The translations under genes and the position numbers were made by a program. From the NCBI GenBank assembly GCA_963847715.1, contig CAWKAZ010000009.1, forward strand, positions 1 through 64,000: a DNA stretch of 64,000 nucleotides, in the 5' to 3' direction. The DNA comes from Acidiflorens sp963847715 (GTDB lineage: Bacteria; Acidobacteriota; Terriglobia; Terriglobales; Acidobacteriaceae). Positions 1 through 7,611 of this stretch are shown here, piece by piece; position 1 is the stretch's first letter, and every line of letters begins with the position of its first letter. The notes under the pieces are model-generated. The model worked only from the letters and a program-made list of their open reading frames with translations. It made no database searches and was not told where the DNA came from.

Positions 1-1038
1 GCCGCCGACCAGCGCAACATTGACGCCCGTCTCATCGACCTCGACGGCACGCCCAATAAAGGACGCCTCGGCGCCAACGCGATCCTGGCCGTTTCCATGG
101 CGGCCGCTCGCGCCTCAGCCCGCGCCTGCGAACTCCCGCTCTATCGCTATCTAGGCGGAGCCGCCGCGAACACCCTGCCGACGCCCATGATGAACATCCT
201 CAACGGCGGCGCGCACGCAGACAACAACGTCGACTTCCAGGAATTCATGGTGATGCCGGTAGGAGCGCCCAGCTTTTCCGAGGCCCTGCGCTGGGGCGTA
301 GAAGTCTTCCATACTCTAAAAGGAGTGCTCAAAAAGCGCGGCTACAACACCGCCGTCGGCGACGAAGGCGGTTTCGCCCCGTCAGTGAAGTCAAATGTCG
401 AGGCTATCGAAGTCGTGCTCGAAGCCATCCAGCAGGCCGGATACAAGCCGGGCGCGGAAATCGCCATCGCACTCGATCCCGCCGCCAGCGAGTTCTACCA
501 GGACGGCAAGTACGTCTTCAAAAAATCCGACAAGTCAGCGAAAACCTCCGAAGAAATGGTGAAGTACTGGGCGAAGTGGGCGAAGGATTATCCCATCGTC
601 TCGCTGGAAGACGGCCTGGCTGAGGACGACTGGGACGGATGGGCGCTCCTGACTAAAGCCCTCGGAGACAGCATTCAACTGGTAGGCGACGATTTGTTCG
701 TCACCAACGTGAAGCGCCTGCAAGAGGGAATCGACAAAGGCGTAGGCAACTCGATTCTCATCAAGGTCAACCAGATCGGCACGGTCAGCGAGACTCTCGA
801 CTCGATCGACCTGGCCCGCCGCAACGGATACACCTCGGTCATCTCCCACCGCTCCGGCGAAAGCGAAGACACCTTCATCGCCGATCTGGCCGTAGCGACC
901 GGCGCAGGCCAGATCAAAACCGGCTCCGCCTCCCGCACCGACCGCATCGCGAAGTACAACCAGTTGCTGCGGATTGAAGAAGAACTGGGCGGGGCGGCGC
1001 GGTTCTTAGGAGTGAAGGCGCTGAACTACAAGGGCTAA
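1..1038 (+). CDS. eno: Enolase (phosphopyruvate hydratase), 5' end outside window
   Basis: Catalyses 2-phosphoglycerate to phosphoenolpyruvate in cytosolic glycolysis. The reading frame is open from base 1 (LIDLDGTPNKGRLGANAIL precedes the first internal Met), so the N-terminal ~90 residues lie upstream of the window. Family landmarks follow in order: GDEGGFAP near 358-381 (catalytic Glu region), SLEDG near 601-615 and GDDLFVT near 685-705 (Mg ligands), ILIKVNQIGT near 754-783 (catalytic Lys), and SHRSGESED near 844-870. The C-terminus is complete. The glycolytic neighbour gpmI lies 2.5 kb downstream but is separated by unrelated genes, so no operon is implied. Confidence 0.97.
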   Translation, partial: AADQRNIDARLIDLDGTPNKGRLGANAILAVSMAAARASARACELPLYRYLGGAAANTLPTPMMNILNGGAHADNNVDFQEFMVMPVGAPSFSEALRWGVEVFHTLKGVLKKRGYNTAVGDEGGFAPSVKSNVEAIEVVLEAIQQAGYKPGAEIAIALDPAASEFYQDGKYVFKKSDKSAKTSEEMVKYWAKWAKDYPIVSLEDGLAEDDWDGWALLTKALGDSIQLVGDDLFVTNVKRLQEGIDKGVGNSILIKVNQIGTVSETLDSIDLARRNGYTSVISHRSGESEDTFIADLAVATGAGQIKTGSASRTDRIAKYNQLLRIEEELGGAARFLGVKALNYKG

Positions 1039-1178
1039 TAGTCAAGAGCTGGCCGTTCACATCGTGCTGCTAGACTGGCTCCCGCTCAGAACGAGACTTG
1101 TCGGAGTTGTGAATGCTAGCGCCTGCTAACGTCAATTTGTGGAAACTTGGCACGTTGTAGCGGGGTCTCATTACATAT

Positions 1179-1553
1179 ATGCGGCAAGCGTTGATTTTGG
1201 GCTGCGCGGCTGTCCTTCTGTTGAGCCACTATGCGCAGGCATGTGAAAAGCGGTCAGAAAATCTGCGAGCAGAGGCGATGTCGAAGCGCATCGTTACGCG
1301 AACGCCAATCGTAACGCAAGCGCATGTTGCTCGCATTACTGGAAGCATCGAACTGTTCCTCGCAATCGACGCCGACGGCAAGCCATCCTGTATCTCGGTT
1401 GTGCGCGGGCACCCAATACTGACGTCGGCTGCGGTTTCCAGCGTGAAGGACTGGCGATTCCGGCCATATCGCGTTAAAGGGAAACTTGTGACGTATTCAG
1501 GCTCGCTAGTTATCTACGCAAAGGACTTCGCTGATGGTTATCCGCAACAGTAG
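1179..1553 (+). CDS. Secreted TonB C-terminal-domain-like protein
   Basis: A 124-aa protein with an N-terminal signal peptide (MRQALILGCAAVLLLSHYAQA), then a Cys and a small TonB-C-like fold: a Gly-Ser-Ile-Glu strand, DADGKPSCISVVRGHP, and the typical tail VKDWRFRPYRVKGK. TonB-C domains normally contact TonB boxes of outer-membrane receptors, but short secreted versions without a membrane anchor are common in Acidobacteriota and their role is unclear. It stands alone, 140 bp after eno. No clear Shine-Dalgarno is visible before the ATG. Family assignment is fairly good; function is inferred. Confidence 0.7.
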   Translation: MRQALILGCAAVLLLSHYAQACEKRSENLRAEAMSKRIVTRTPIVTQAHVARITGSIELFLAIDADGKPSCISVVRGHPILTSAAVSSVKDWRFRPYRVKGKLVTYSGSLVIYAKDFADGYPQQ

Positions 1554-1619
1554 GGCAACTGGCGAAACATCCCGATTTCACTCATTGCCCCTGACTTGAT
1601 CAGTTGAGCGTGTTGTCCA

Positions 1620-1796
1620 TCAGTGATCCGCCATCCAGACCGCTAGCAGAATCACAACAATCACACCAATGGCTGTACCTATGAGGCGAAGTTTGCCGTA
1701 ATTGGGCTTGTGTAATCTGATCGCCTCAGCCTCCGCATGGTTCTCCATCTTCTTGAAGAACTCATCGGTCAACTTGGAAAAGGGTCTGTGATTCAT
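1620..1796 (-). CDS. 58-aa single-pass membrane microprotein
   Basis: The reverse strand encodes 58 aa from an ATG at 1796 to a TGA at 1620. The N-terminal half is charged (MNHRPFSKLTDEFFKKMENH...), followed by a basic stretch (KPNYGKLR) and a hydrophobic segment of about 20 residues (LIGTAIGVIVVILLAVWMA) ending in DH. That is the profile of a small tail-anchored membrane protein. It is divergent from the zinc-ribbon gene at 1873, and both start with the same codons for Met-Asn-His. No family is recognised. The intact frame and clear topology support coding; length alone would not. Confidence 0.5.
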   Translation of the reverse strand: MNHRPFSKLTDEFFKKMENHAEAEAIRLHKPNYGKLRLIGTAIGVIVVILLAVWMADH

Positions 1797-1872
1797 TCGC
1801 TGTGAGTATACCCCCGTGACTCAGGCCAATTGGCGTAACATCGCGATTTACACCGATTGACCTCTGAAACCG

Positions 1873-2076
1873 ATGAATCACGACCAAAAGGCATGTCCTC
1901 TATGCGGCGACCGCATTGAGAAAACCGCAAAAGGAGGCAGGCGCAAGTACTCGTGCCTCAACTGCGGAGCCACCATAAACAAGTTGCTTATCTGTGAACG
2001 CTGCGGCACGAAGCGAGTGTGGCAAGGTAAGCGGGGAGCGGCATGCAGCGGTTGCGGTGCGCCGTACACTCGATAG
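1873..2076 (+). CDS. Small double zinc-ribbon protein
   Basis: A 67-aa protein almost entirely made of Zn-binding motifs: CPLC (8-11), CLNC (28-31), CERC (41-44) and CSGC (58-61). That is two four-Cys sites or an interleaved pair. A basic KGGRRK loop lies between the first two knuckles. Such proteins may bind nucleic acid or act as small metallochaperones; nothing here decides between these. It is divergent from the 58-aa membrane microprotein, with 76 bp between the two starts, and precedes the VapBC promoter. The spacing of the four CxxC pairs makes chance unlikely. Confidence 0.6.
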   Translation: MNHDQKACPLCGDRIEKTAKGGRRKYSCLNCGATINKLLICERCGTKRVWQGKRGAACSGCGAPYTR

Positions 2077-2144
2077 TTGTTGCAAAATCCGATTACACTA
2101 AAGACCTGGCAATCCGGCAGACTCGCATCGCATCGGTCCTGCAG

Positions 2145-2173
2145 TTGACTTAGCTAAGGACTTAGTCTAGTAT
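2145..2173 (+). promoter_or_regulatory. vapBC promoter with palindromic operator; leaderless start
   Basis: A -35 box TTGACT (2145-2150) and a -10 box TAGTAT (2168-2173) are separated by exactly 17 nt. The spacer holds overlapping inverted repeats: the perfect palindrome CTTAGCTAAG (2149-2158) and CTAAG-GA-CTTAG (2154-2165). The start codon of the antitoxin gene is at 2180, about where transcription would begin, and no Shine-Dalgarno precedes it. The mRNA is therefore probably leaderless. Operators inside the promoter fit the usual autorepression of type II toxin-antitoxin operons. Confidence 0.6.
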
Positions 2174-2179
2174 AAGCCC

Positions 2180-2407
2180 ATGGAAGTCAACATCCACGAA
2201 GCCAAAACCCATCTCTCCCGCCTGCTGGAGCGGGTTGCCTTAGGCGAAGAGGTCATCATCGCCAAGGCCGGAACTCCCGTCGCCAAGCTGGTTCCAATTA
2301 AGCAGACGAATCGCGGGTTCAAGTTTGGATCGGCCAAGGGAAAAATTGTCATTGCCGATGACTTCAACGATCCTCTTCCGAAAGAGATTGAAGATCTGTT
2401 CTGGTAA
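2180..2407 (+). CDS. vapB: Type II antitoxin, Phd/YefM (VapB-like) family
   Basis: A 75-aa antitoxin. The N-terminal Phd/YefM DNA-binding fold is clear: MEVNIHEAKTHLSRLLERV, then GEEVIIAKAGTPVAKLVPI. The C-terminal tail (DDFNDPLPKEIEDLFW) is the standard toxin-binding segment of antitoxins paired with PIN toxins. Its stop codon overlaps the toxin start by one base (TAATG), so the two are translationally coupled. It is likely to repress its own promoter through the palindromes just upstream. Confidence 0.9.
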   Translation: MEVNIHEAKTHLSRLLERVALGEEVIIAKAGTPVAKLVPIKQTNRGFKFGSAKGKIVIADDFNDPLPKEIEDLFW

Positions 2408-2787
2408 TGAAAGTCCTACTGGATACCCGCACTTTTATTTGGGCGATCATGGATGAGAGACGGCTGTCTCCAACAGCGCGTAATCTGATCGCTTCGTCCG
2501 ATTTATGGTGGAGCGTAGTGAGCCTGTGGGAGGCGATTCAAAAGGCACAGATCGGAAAGCTTTCCCTACCGTTGCCGGCTGGCCCTTTCTTGACTGGCGA
2601 ACTCAGCTCCAGCCATGTTCGATTGTTGCCCGTCAGCCCAAGCCACGTCCTGCGAGTCGAAGAGTTGCCCCTCCATCATCGCGACCCATTCGACAGAATG
2701 CTCATCGCTCAGAGCGTCGAGGAAGGCTGGCCGATCATCACAGCCGACCCCAGGTTCGCACGCTATCCGGTCGACGTGATCTGGTAG
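2407..2787 (+). CDS. vapC: PIN-domain ribonuclease toxin (VapC-like)
   Basis: A 126-aa PIN-domain toxin of the Sll0205 type, expected to cleave RNA with Mg2+. The acidic residues are in place: Asp6 in MKVLLDTRTFIW, Glu in SLWEAI, Asp in HHRDPFDRMLIAQ and Asp in IITADPRF. The usual LLDTH has Arg instead of His; this is not a catalytic acid. The length is normal for the family. It shares one base with the antitoxin stop codon and is co-transcribed with it. Confidence 0.9.
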   Translation: MKVLLDTRTFIWAIMDERRLSPTARNLIASSDLWWSVVSLWEAIQKAQIGKLSLPLPAGPFLTGELSSSHVRLLPVSPSHVLRVEELPLHHRDPFDRMLIAQSVEEGWPIITADPRFARYPVDVIW

Positions 2788-2832
2788 GTCAAACGGTTTA
2801 ACTGAGAACTGACAACTGAGAACTGGCCGCAG

Positions 2833-3336
2833 TCAGAACCCCATCGTGTCATCCGCCGAAGGCCCGTACGTCGCCGGCAACGGCTTCTCATTCAATCGCA
2901 GATATACGCCAAGCTGCGCGCGGTGATGCACCAGGTGGTTGAGGAACATCTGCCGGTAGGCCATGAAACGCGTCCCGCTAAAGACGGGCTTGCCTCCGAA
3001 ACTCAGCTTCCATGGCTCTGTCCACGCTTCATCCGGCATCTTCTGGAGAACGTCCCGCATCTTGGCAGCGCCATCCTCCAAAGCCTGCACCAACTGCGCC
3101 GCCGACTCAAACGGCAGAGGCTTGTACGAGGTCTTTGCGAAATCAAGTTCCGGAGTGGTGAGCACCGAAAGCCCAAAGCCGGGCAACTCCGCAACATGCG
3201 GCGCGAGCCTCTTCAGCGGCATCGACTTCGGATGCGGTTTGAACTCCCCTTTATCTTCCGGGACACGTTCCAGAGTCGCGCGCGTCTTTTTCATTTCTTC
3301 GTTGAATTCGGATAGAAATAGTTCGCTGATCGACAT
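2833..3336 (-). CDS. DinB family protein
   Basis: A 167-aa four-helix-bundle protein of the DinB/YfiT type. The three His positions that would bind a metal are visible: HPKS near residue 34, APHVAEL near 48, and FLNHLVHHRAQLGVYLR near 135-150. Members are metal-dependent thiol transferases or have no known role; DNA-damage induction is known only for some. Monocistronic and convergent with vapC. The 3' flank carries an AACTGAGAACTG-type repeat (2802-2826). Confidence 0.85.
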   Translation of the reverse strand: MSISELFLSEFNEEMKKTRATLERVPEDKGEFKPHPKSMPLKRLAPHVAELPGFGLSVLTTPELDFAKTSYKPLPFESAAQLVQALEDGAAKMRDVLQKMPDEAWTEPWKLSFGGKPVFSGTRFMAYRQMFLNHLVHHRAQLGVYLRLNEKPLPATYGPSADDTMGF

Positions 3337-3425
3337 GTGACTCCTCCGCGATAGTATAAACGGCCAATCCGCAGCTCATTTGAAAAGCCGCAAGCCCTCC
3401 TATAGATTCTACTGTCACCTGTTTT

Positions 3426-3520
3426 CTCCGTGTCTCAGTGCCTCCGTGGTGGATTTTTCGGAAGCGAACAGCGAACAGCCAAGAGCTAAGAGCCAAGAGC
3501 CAAGAGCTAAAAGCCAGGAG
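3426..3520 (+). repeat. Two intergenic repeats ahead of gpmI
   Basis: Bases 3426-3456 hold a 'ctccgtgtctcagtgcctc' type element that recurs, diverged, at 5153-5190 and 57016-57042. Bases 3464-3520 hold about six tandem copies of the 7-mer AAGAGCC/AAGAGCT. The frame is open across both, so a gene call started at 3380 would add a spurious ~49-residue repetitive leader to gpmI. The last repeat unit ends in AGGAG, which serves as the gpmI Shine-Dalgarno. Confidence 0.6.
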
Positions 3521-3526
3521 CCGATT

Positions 3527-5131
3527 TTGCGTCCTAAACCTCTAGTCCTAATCATCCTCGACGGCTGGGGATACCGCGCCGAAACGAAAGCCAACGCCAT
3601 CGCCCTCGCTCGCAAACCAACCTACGACCGTCTGCTGCGCGAGTATCCCAACACTCTCATCCACACCAGCGGCCCGTTTGTCGGGCTCCCCGAAGGCCAG
3701 ATGGGCAACAGCGAAGTCGGCCACCTGAACATGGGCGCCGGACGCATCGTGCACATGGACATCACCCGCATCGACCTCATGATCCAGAATGGCGAATTCT
3801 TCTCGCATCCCGTGCTGCTCGAAGCGATGAAGAACGCCCGCACCAGCGGACGCAAGCTGCACCTCTTCGGACTCGTCTCCGATGGCGGCGTTCACTCCCG
3901 CCAGGAGCATCTTTACGCGCTCCTGAAAATGGCGAAGCAGCAGGGAGTCGATCGCGTTTTCGTCCACGCCTTCATGGACGGCCGCGACACCCTGCCCACC
4001 AACGGCGCCGGATATCTCGAACAACTGCAGCAGAAGATGCGCGAGTACAACTCCGGCAAAATTGCGACCGTCAACGGCCGCTACTACGCCATGGATCGCG
4101 ACCGGCGCTGGGAGCGCATCTCCAAGGCCTACACCGCGATGGTCGACGGCAAAGCCGAAGGCGGAACGCAGACCGACGCCGTGCAGGGCATGAAAGCGTC
4201 CTATAACAAGGATGTGACCGACGAATTCGTCATCCCCTTCGTCTGCACCGACAGCCGCGGCGAGCCCATAGCGAAGATGGGCGACGACGATTCCTGCATC
4301 TGCTTCAACTTTCGCGCCGACCGCGTCCGTCAGATCACGCGCGCCCTCTGCCGCAACAGCGGCTTGAACGACAAAGGAGGCAGCGATCTCCCCGGCGCTG
4401 CCGATCTAGATGCGGCTATTCCGCGCGACCGCGTGCCCAAGAATCTGAAGTACGTCTGCATGACGCACTACGACAAGAATTTCAGCCTCCCCGTAGTGAT
4501 TCCGCCGGAGTCAATGGCGAACATCCTCGCCAACGTCATGGGCGGAATGAACATGCGCAACCTCCGCGTGGCCGAAACCGAAAAATACGCGCACGTCACC
4601 TACTTCTTCAACGGAGGAGTCGAAACGCCGTTCCCCGGGGAAGAACGCGTGCTGGTCCAGTCTCCGAAAGTCGCCACCTACGATCTGAAGCCGGAGATGA
4701 GCGCTGCCGGAATCGCCGAGGCGGTCGTGAAAGCCACGAATGACGGCACCTTCGACGTGATGATCGTCAACTTCGCCAACGCCGACATGGTCGGCCACTC
4801 CGGCAAACTCGAGCCCACGATTAAAGCGGTAGAAACCGTCGATGCCTGCCTCGCCGAAATTGAAAAAGCGATCCGCGCCAAAGGCGGAGCCATGCTGATC
4901 ACCGCCGACCACGGCAACGCCGAAATGATGATCGATCCAGCCACCGGAGGCCCGCACACCGCGCACACCACGAATCCAGTTCCGTTCATCGTCATCGCCG
5001 AAGACTCGAAGCAATACACGCTCAAGCCGAATGGCTCCCTGCGCGACATCTCGCCGACGATCTTAGGAATGCTAGGAGTCACCGAGCCGAAAGAAATGAC
5101 GGGATCAGACCTGCGGATGAAAAAGACCTGA
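3527..5131 (+). CDS. gpmI: 2,3-bisphosphoglycerate-independent phosphoglycerate mutase
   Basis: Interconverts 3- and 2-phosphoglycerate with two Mn2+ in the cytosol. Landmarks: LIILDGWGYR at the N-terminus (metal Asp), GNSEVGHLNMGAG with the phosphorylated Ser, FMDGRDTLPTNG, FNFRADRVRQ, TADHGNAEMM and GGPHTAHTTNPVPFI (metal sites). The chosen start is the TTG at 3527, with AGGAG six bases upstream (3516-3520). It gives 534 aa, the normal length, and removes a repeat-derived leader. Start choice is inference; function is firm. Confidence 0.95.
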   Translation: MRPKPLVLIILDGWGYRAETKANAIALARKPTYDRLLREYPNTLIHTSGPFVGLPEGQMGNSEVGHLNMGAGRIVHMDITRIDLMIQNGEFFSHPVLLEAMKNARTSGRKLHLFGLVSDGGVHSRQEHLYALLKMAKQQGVDRVFVHAFMDGRDTLPTNGAGYLEQLQQKMREYNSGKIATVNGRYYAMDRDRRWERISKAYTAMVDGKAEGGTQTDAVQGMKASYNKDVTDEFVIPFVCTDSRGEPIAKMGDDDSCICFNFRADRVRQITRALCRNSGLNDKGGSDLPGAADLDAAIPRDRVPKNLKYVCMTHYDKNFSLPVVIPPESMANILANVMGGMNMRNLRVAETEKYAHVTYFFNGGVETPFPGEERVLVQSPKVATYDLKPEMSAAGIAEAVVKATNDGTFDVMIVNFANADMVGHSGKLEPTIKAVETVDACLAEIEKAIRAKGGAMLITADHGNAEMMIDPATGGPHTAHTTNPVPFIVIAEDSKQYTLKPNGSLRDISPTILGMLGVTEPKEMTGSDLRMKKT

Positions 5132-5152
5132 TAGCAGGAGGAGAGAGAGGCC

Positions 5153-5190
5153 TTCCTCCGTGTAACTCTGTGCCCTCTGTGGTTAAGATT
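5153..5190 (+). repeat. Copy of the 'ctccgtg...ctctgtggt' intergenic repeat
   Basis: A purine-poor element (cctccgtgtaactctgtgcc, then ctctgtggttaag) between gpmI and the dehydrogenase gene, like the copies at 3426 and 57016. It sits where the ribosome-binding site of the next gene should be, and no Shine-Dalgarno is visible there. Confidence 0.5.
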
Positions 5191-5200
5191 TTGATCTCCC

Positions 5201-6184
5201 ATGAAACTCATCGTCTGCGTACATCATCCTTTCGACCAATGGACCGCGCCGGACTGGTTTCCCGAACGGTTGCGGCGCGAGTTTCCGCAAATCGCGGTTA
5301 CACACCTTCCCGACTACAAGAATTTGAGCGCGGAAATCCTCGACGCCGAAATCCTGATCGCCTGGTCGATCCGGCCCGAACAAGTATCGTCCGCAAAGAA
5401 GCTGCGCTGGATCCACTCTCCCGCCGCCGCCGTAAATCAGCTGATGTTTCCCGAAATCGTCAACAGCGACATCGTCATCACCAACGCTCGCGAGGTGCAT
5501 GGCCCAGTTGTGGCCGAGCACGTCATAGCCCTCATCTTCGCGCTCGCCAAAAAAATTCCGCAGTCAGCGCTCCTGCAGCAGAAGCACGTCTGGGGACAGC
5601 AAATTCTCTGGGACGAGCAGCCGCGCATTCGCGAAGTCGCCGGAGCAACGCTAGGCATGGTCGGTCTGGGCAGCATCGGCAGGGCGGTAGTGAAAAGCGC
5701 GAAGGCTCTGGGCATGCGGGTGATGGCGGTTCGCGAGCATCCGGAGAAGGGAAGCGAAGGCGCCGATCAAGTCGTCCCTCCCGCGCAGATCGACGAAGTC
5801 TTCCGCCAGTCCGCCTACATCGTGCTAGCCGCGCCGGTCACCGCGAGCACAACTGCAGTCGCGAACGCCGAACGCCTCGCACTCATGAAGCCCGGCGCGT
5901 GCCTCATCAACGTAGGCCGCGGCCCGCTGGTCGATGAGCCCGCACTGATCCAAGCACTGCGTAATAGCAAAATAGGAGGAGCAGCGCTCGATGTATTTCC
6001 CCAAGAACCGCTTCCTGCCGATTCGCCGCTGTGGGACGTTCCGAATCTCCTGATCACTCCGCACACCGCGGCCCTGACGGACAAGTTATGGGAGCGTCAC
6101 TATACGTTGTTCTCAGAGAACCTGCGTCGGTATCTGATCGGCAAGCCGAAGCTGGCCGTGGTAAACAAACAAAAGGGATATTAG
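5201..6184 (+). CDS. D-2-hydroxyacid dehydrogenase (NAD-binding)
   Basis: A 327-aa member of the D-isomer 2-hydroxyacid dehydrogenase family, reducing a 2-keto acid with NAD(P)H; the substrate cannot be told from sequence. The Rossmann motif is GMVGLGSIGRAV near residues 150-165. The catalytic Arg is in NVGRGPLVDEPAL, the Glu in DVFPQEPLP and the His in LITPHTAALTD. It lies 69 bp after gpmI on the same strand and could be co-transcribed. No Shine-Dalgarno is seen before the ATG. Confidence 0.9.
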   Translation: MKLIVCVHHPFDQWTAPDWFPERLRREFPQIAVTHLPDYKNLSAEILDAEILIAWSIRPEQVSSAKKLRWIHSPAAAVNQLMFPEIVNSDIVITNAREVHGPVVAEHVIALIFALAKKIPQSALLQQKHVWGQQILWDEQPRIREVAGATLGMVGLGSIGRAVVKSAKALGMRVMAVREHPEKGSEGADQVVPPAQIDEVFRQSAYIVLAAPVTASTTAVANAERLALMKPGACLINVGRGPLVDEPALIQALRNSKIGGAALDVFPQEPLPADSPLWDVPNLLITPHTAALTDKLWERHYTLFSENLRRYLIGKPKLAVVNKQKGY

Positions 6185-6193
6185 CCAGCTGGA

Positions 6194-7157
6194 CTATGGC
6201 ACAAACGAGTTTATCGGCAGTTGCTGGTCAGGTTTGAAGGGCGTGCTATTGGCCTTTTGACTGGCACTGGAGATCTGTTGCGCGGTTAGCAGTTCTTTCA
6301 GTGCCGCAATCAGATAGTCACCGCGACGGTCGCCAGCTGTCGACGCGGCGGAAATCCAGGCATACGCGGTCTCGGGGTCCTTCTTCACGCCGAGGCCGTT
6401 CGCATACATGTAGCCGAGCTTAATGCGTGCACTAGTGGAGCCCTGGATGGCTGCTTTCTCGAATAAGCGAAAGGCCTCGGAGTTATTCTGAGGAGTGCCT
6501 TCGCCTCTCAGATACATATCCGCAAGATTATTTTCGCCGATGGCATTTCCGGCATCGGCAGCTTTGCGATACCACGACACAGCCATCGCTGCGCCGTGCG
6601 GGCAGCCGAGCCCTTGATCGTACAGGTAGCCCAGATTTGTCTGGGCGTCTGCATCGTTCGCTTCCGCCCCTTTTTGAAACCAACGAAAGGCCTCGGCATA
6701 ATCCTGACGGACGCCCTGTCCATTGAGGAACAAAATTCCGAGATTGTAGTATGCGCGCGGGAACCCTTGAGCGGCTGCAGCATAGAGCCAACTGGAGGGC
6801 TGCGGCATAGTTCACCGGAGTTCCCCAGCCGTTCGCGTACATCACCGCCAGGTTGACTTGGGCAGGCGGGTATCCGCGATGTGCGGCGCGCTCGAACCAT
6901 TTCAGAGCGTCATTCTCACTATATTCCGGTCCGATTACGAGCATGGAAGCCATTCCTAGCTGGTTTTGTTCAAACGCATGCCCGCGCCGCACCATCTCTT
7001 GAACGACCTTCGAACTGCAAACGAGATGTCTGTTGCCGATGGGTTTCGAAAGGATTGCCAGGCTACATTGCTCGGGTGACGACTTCTGGGCAGAGAGCTG
7101 GCTCGCCCCAGCGAGCAACGGAAACATCACCGCCAGGATCCCGAATCGGTTTTTCAT
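6194..7157 (-). pseudogene. Secreted Sel1-repeat protein, single +1 frameshift
   Basis: The start is an ATG at 7157 with GGAGGT just upstream. The protein opens with a signal peptide (MKNRFGILAVMFPLLAGA) and then Sel1 repeats of ~36 residues (AFEQNQLGMASM, YPPAQVNLAVMYANGWG). Near 6805 the frame breaks: the repeat NYAAALQ continues as WLYAAAAQGFPRAYYNLG in the next frame and runs on through at least five more repeats to 6194. One extra T (CAGTTGG for CAGTGG) explains it. Sel1 repeats are scaffolds for protein contacts. A read error is as likely as true inactivation. Confidence 0.8.
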
Positions 7158-7611
7158 ACGACCTCCATCTCGGCTCAGATTGAAACCGGCGAGAATGTGA
7201 GATCGAATTTGAGCTTGGGCTTCCGATACCTCAATGCACACGCGATACTTTCTCGGGACCGCGGAGGTCATCCGACAAGTGCATGACATGAAATAGCTTA
7301 CAGTTACGTCAACGAACCGGCAGCAACTCGATGAGGTGGGTCAATCGGCCTGGGCGGCGTGTTCCGGGTCAGAAGTGCCGCTTCTCGTTGCTCACCATTG
7401 GAGAGCATGGGGCGTCTATATCAATTATTGTCTGCAAGCGGGGAACCTCTGTCTCGCGTAACGCGTAGTTACAAATTGAGCCGGATGCGTGGGAGGGGTA
7501 CGCCTGCGCCGCCCAGCAACATCGTTGTGACGATGATGGAGACGCGGCGCATGCCCTGTGGAATGCGTTCTCTAGGACAAGTGACCACGGAAGATCGAGG
7601 GAACTCTGGAC
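7158..7611. other. Gene-free spacer between divergent genes
   Basis: About 450 bp between the Sel1 gene (leftward) and the winged-helix gene (rightward). No RNA gene or repeat is recognised. Short open frames here have no initiation signals and no family resemblance. It probably carries both promoters, but no convincing -35/-10 pair was picked out. Confidence 0.4.

Noticed and set aside
4678..5211. 177-codon reverse frame beginning in the repeat after gpmI
   Set aside because: Its N-terminus (NLNHRGHRVTRR) is the translated intergenic repeat and the rest is the complement of gpmI.
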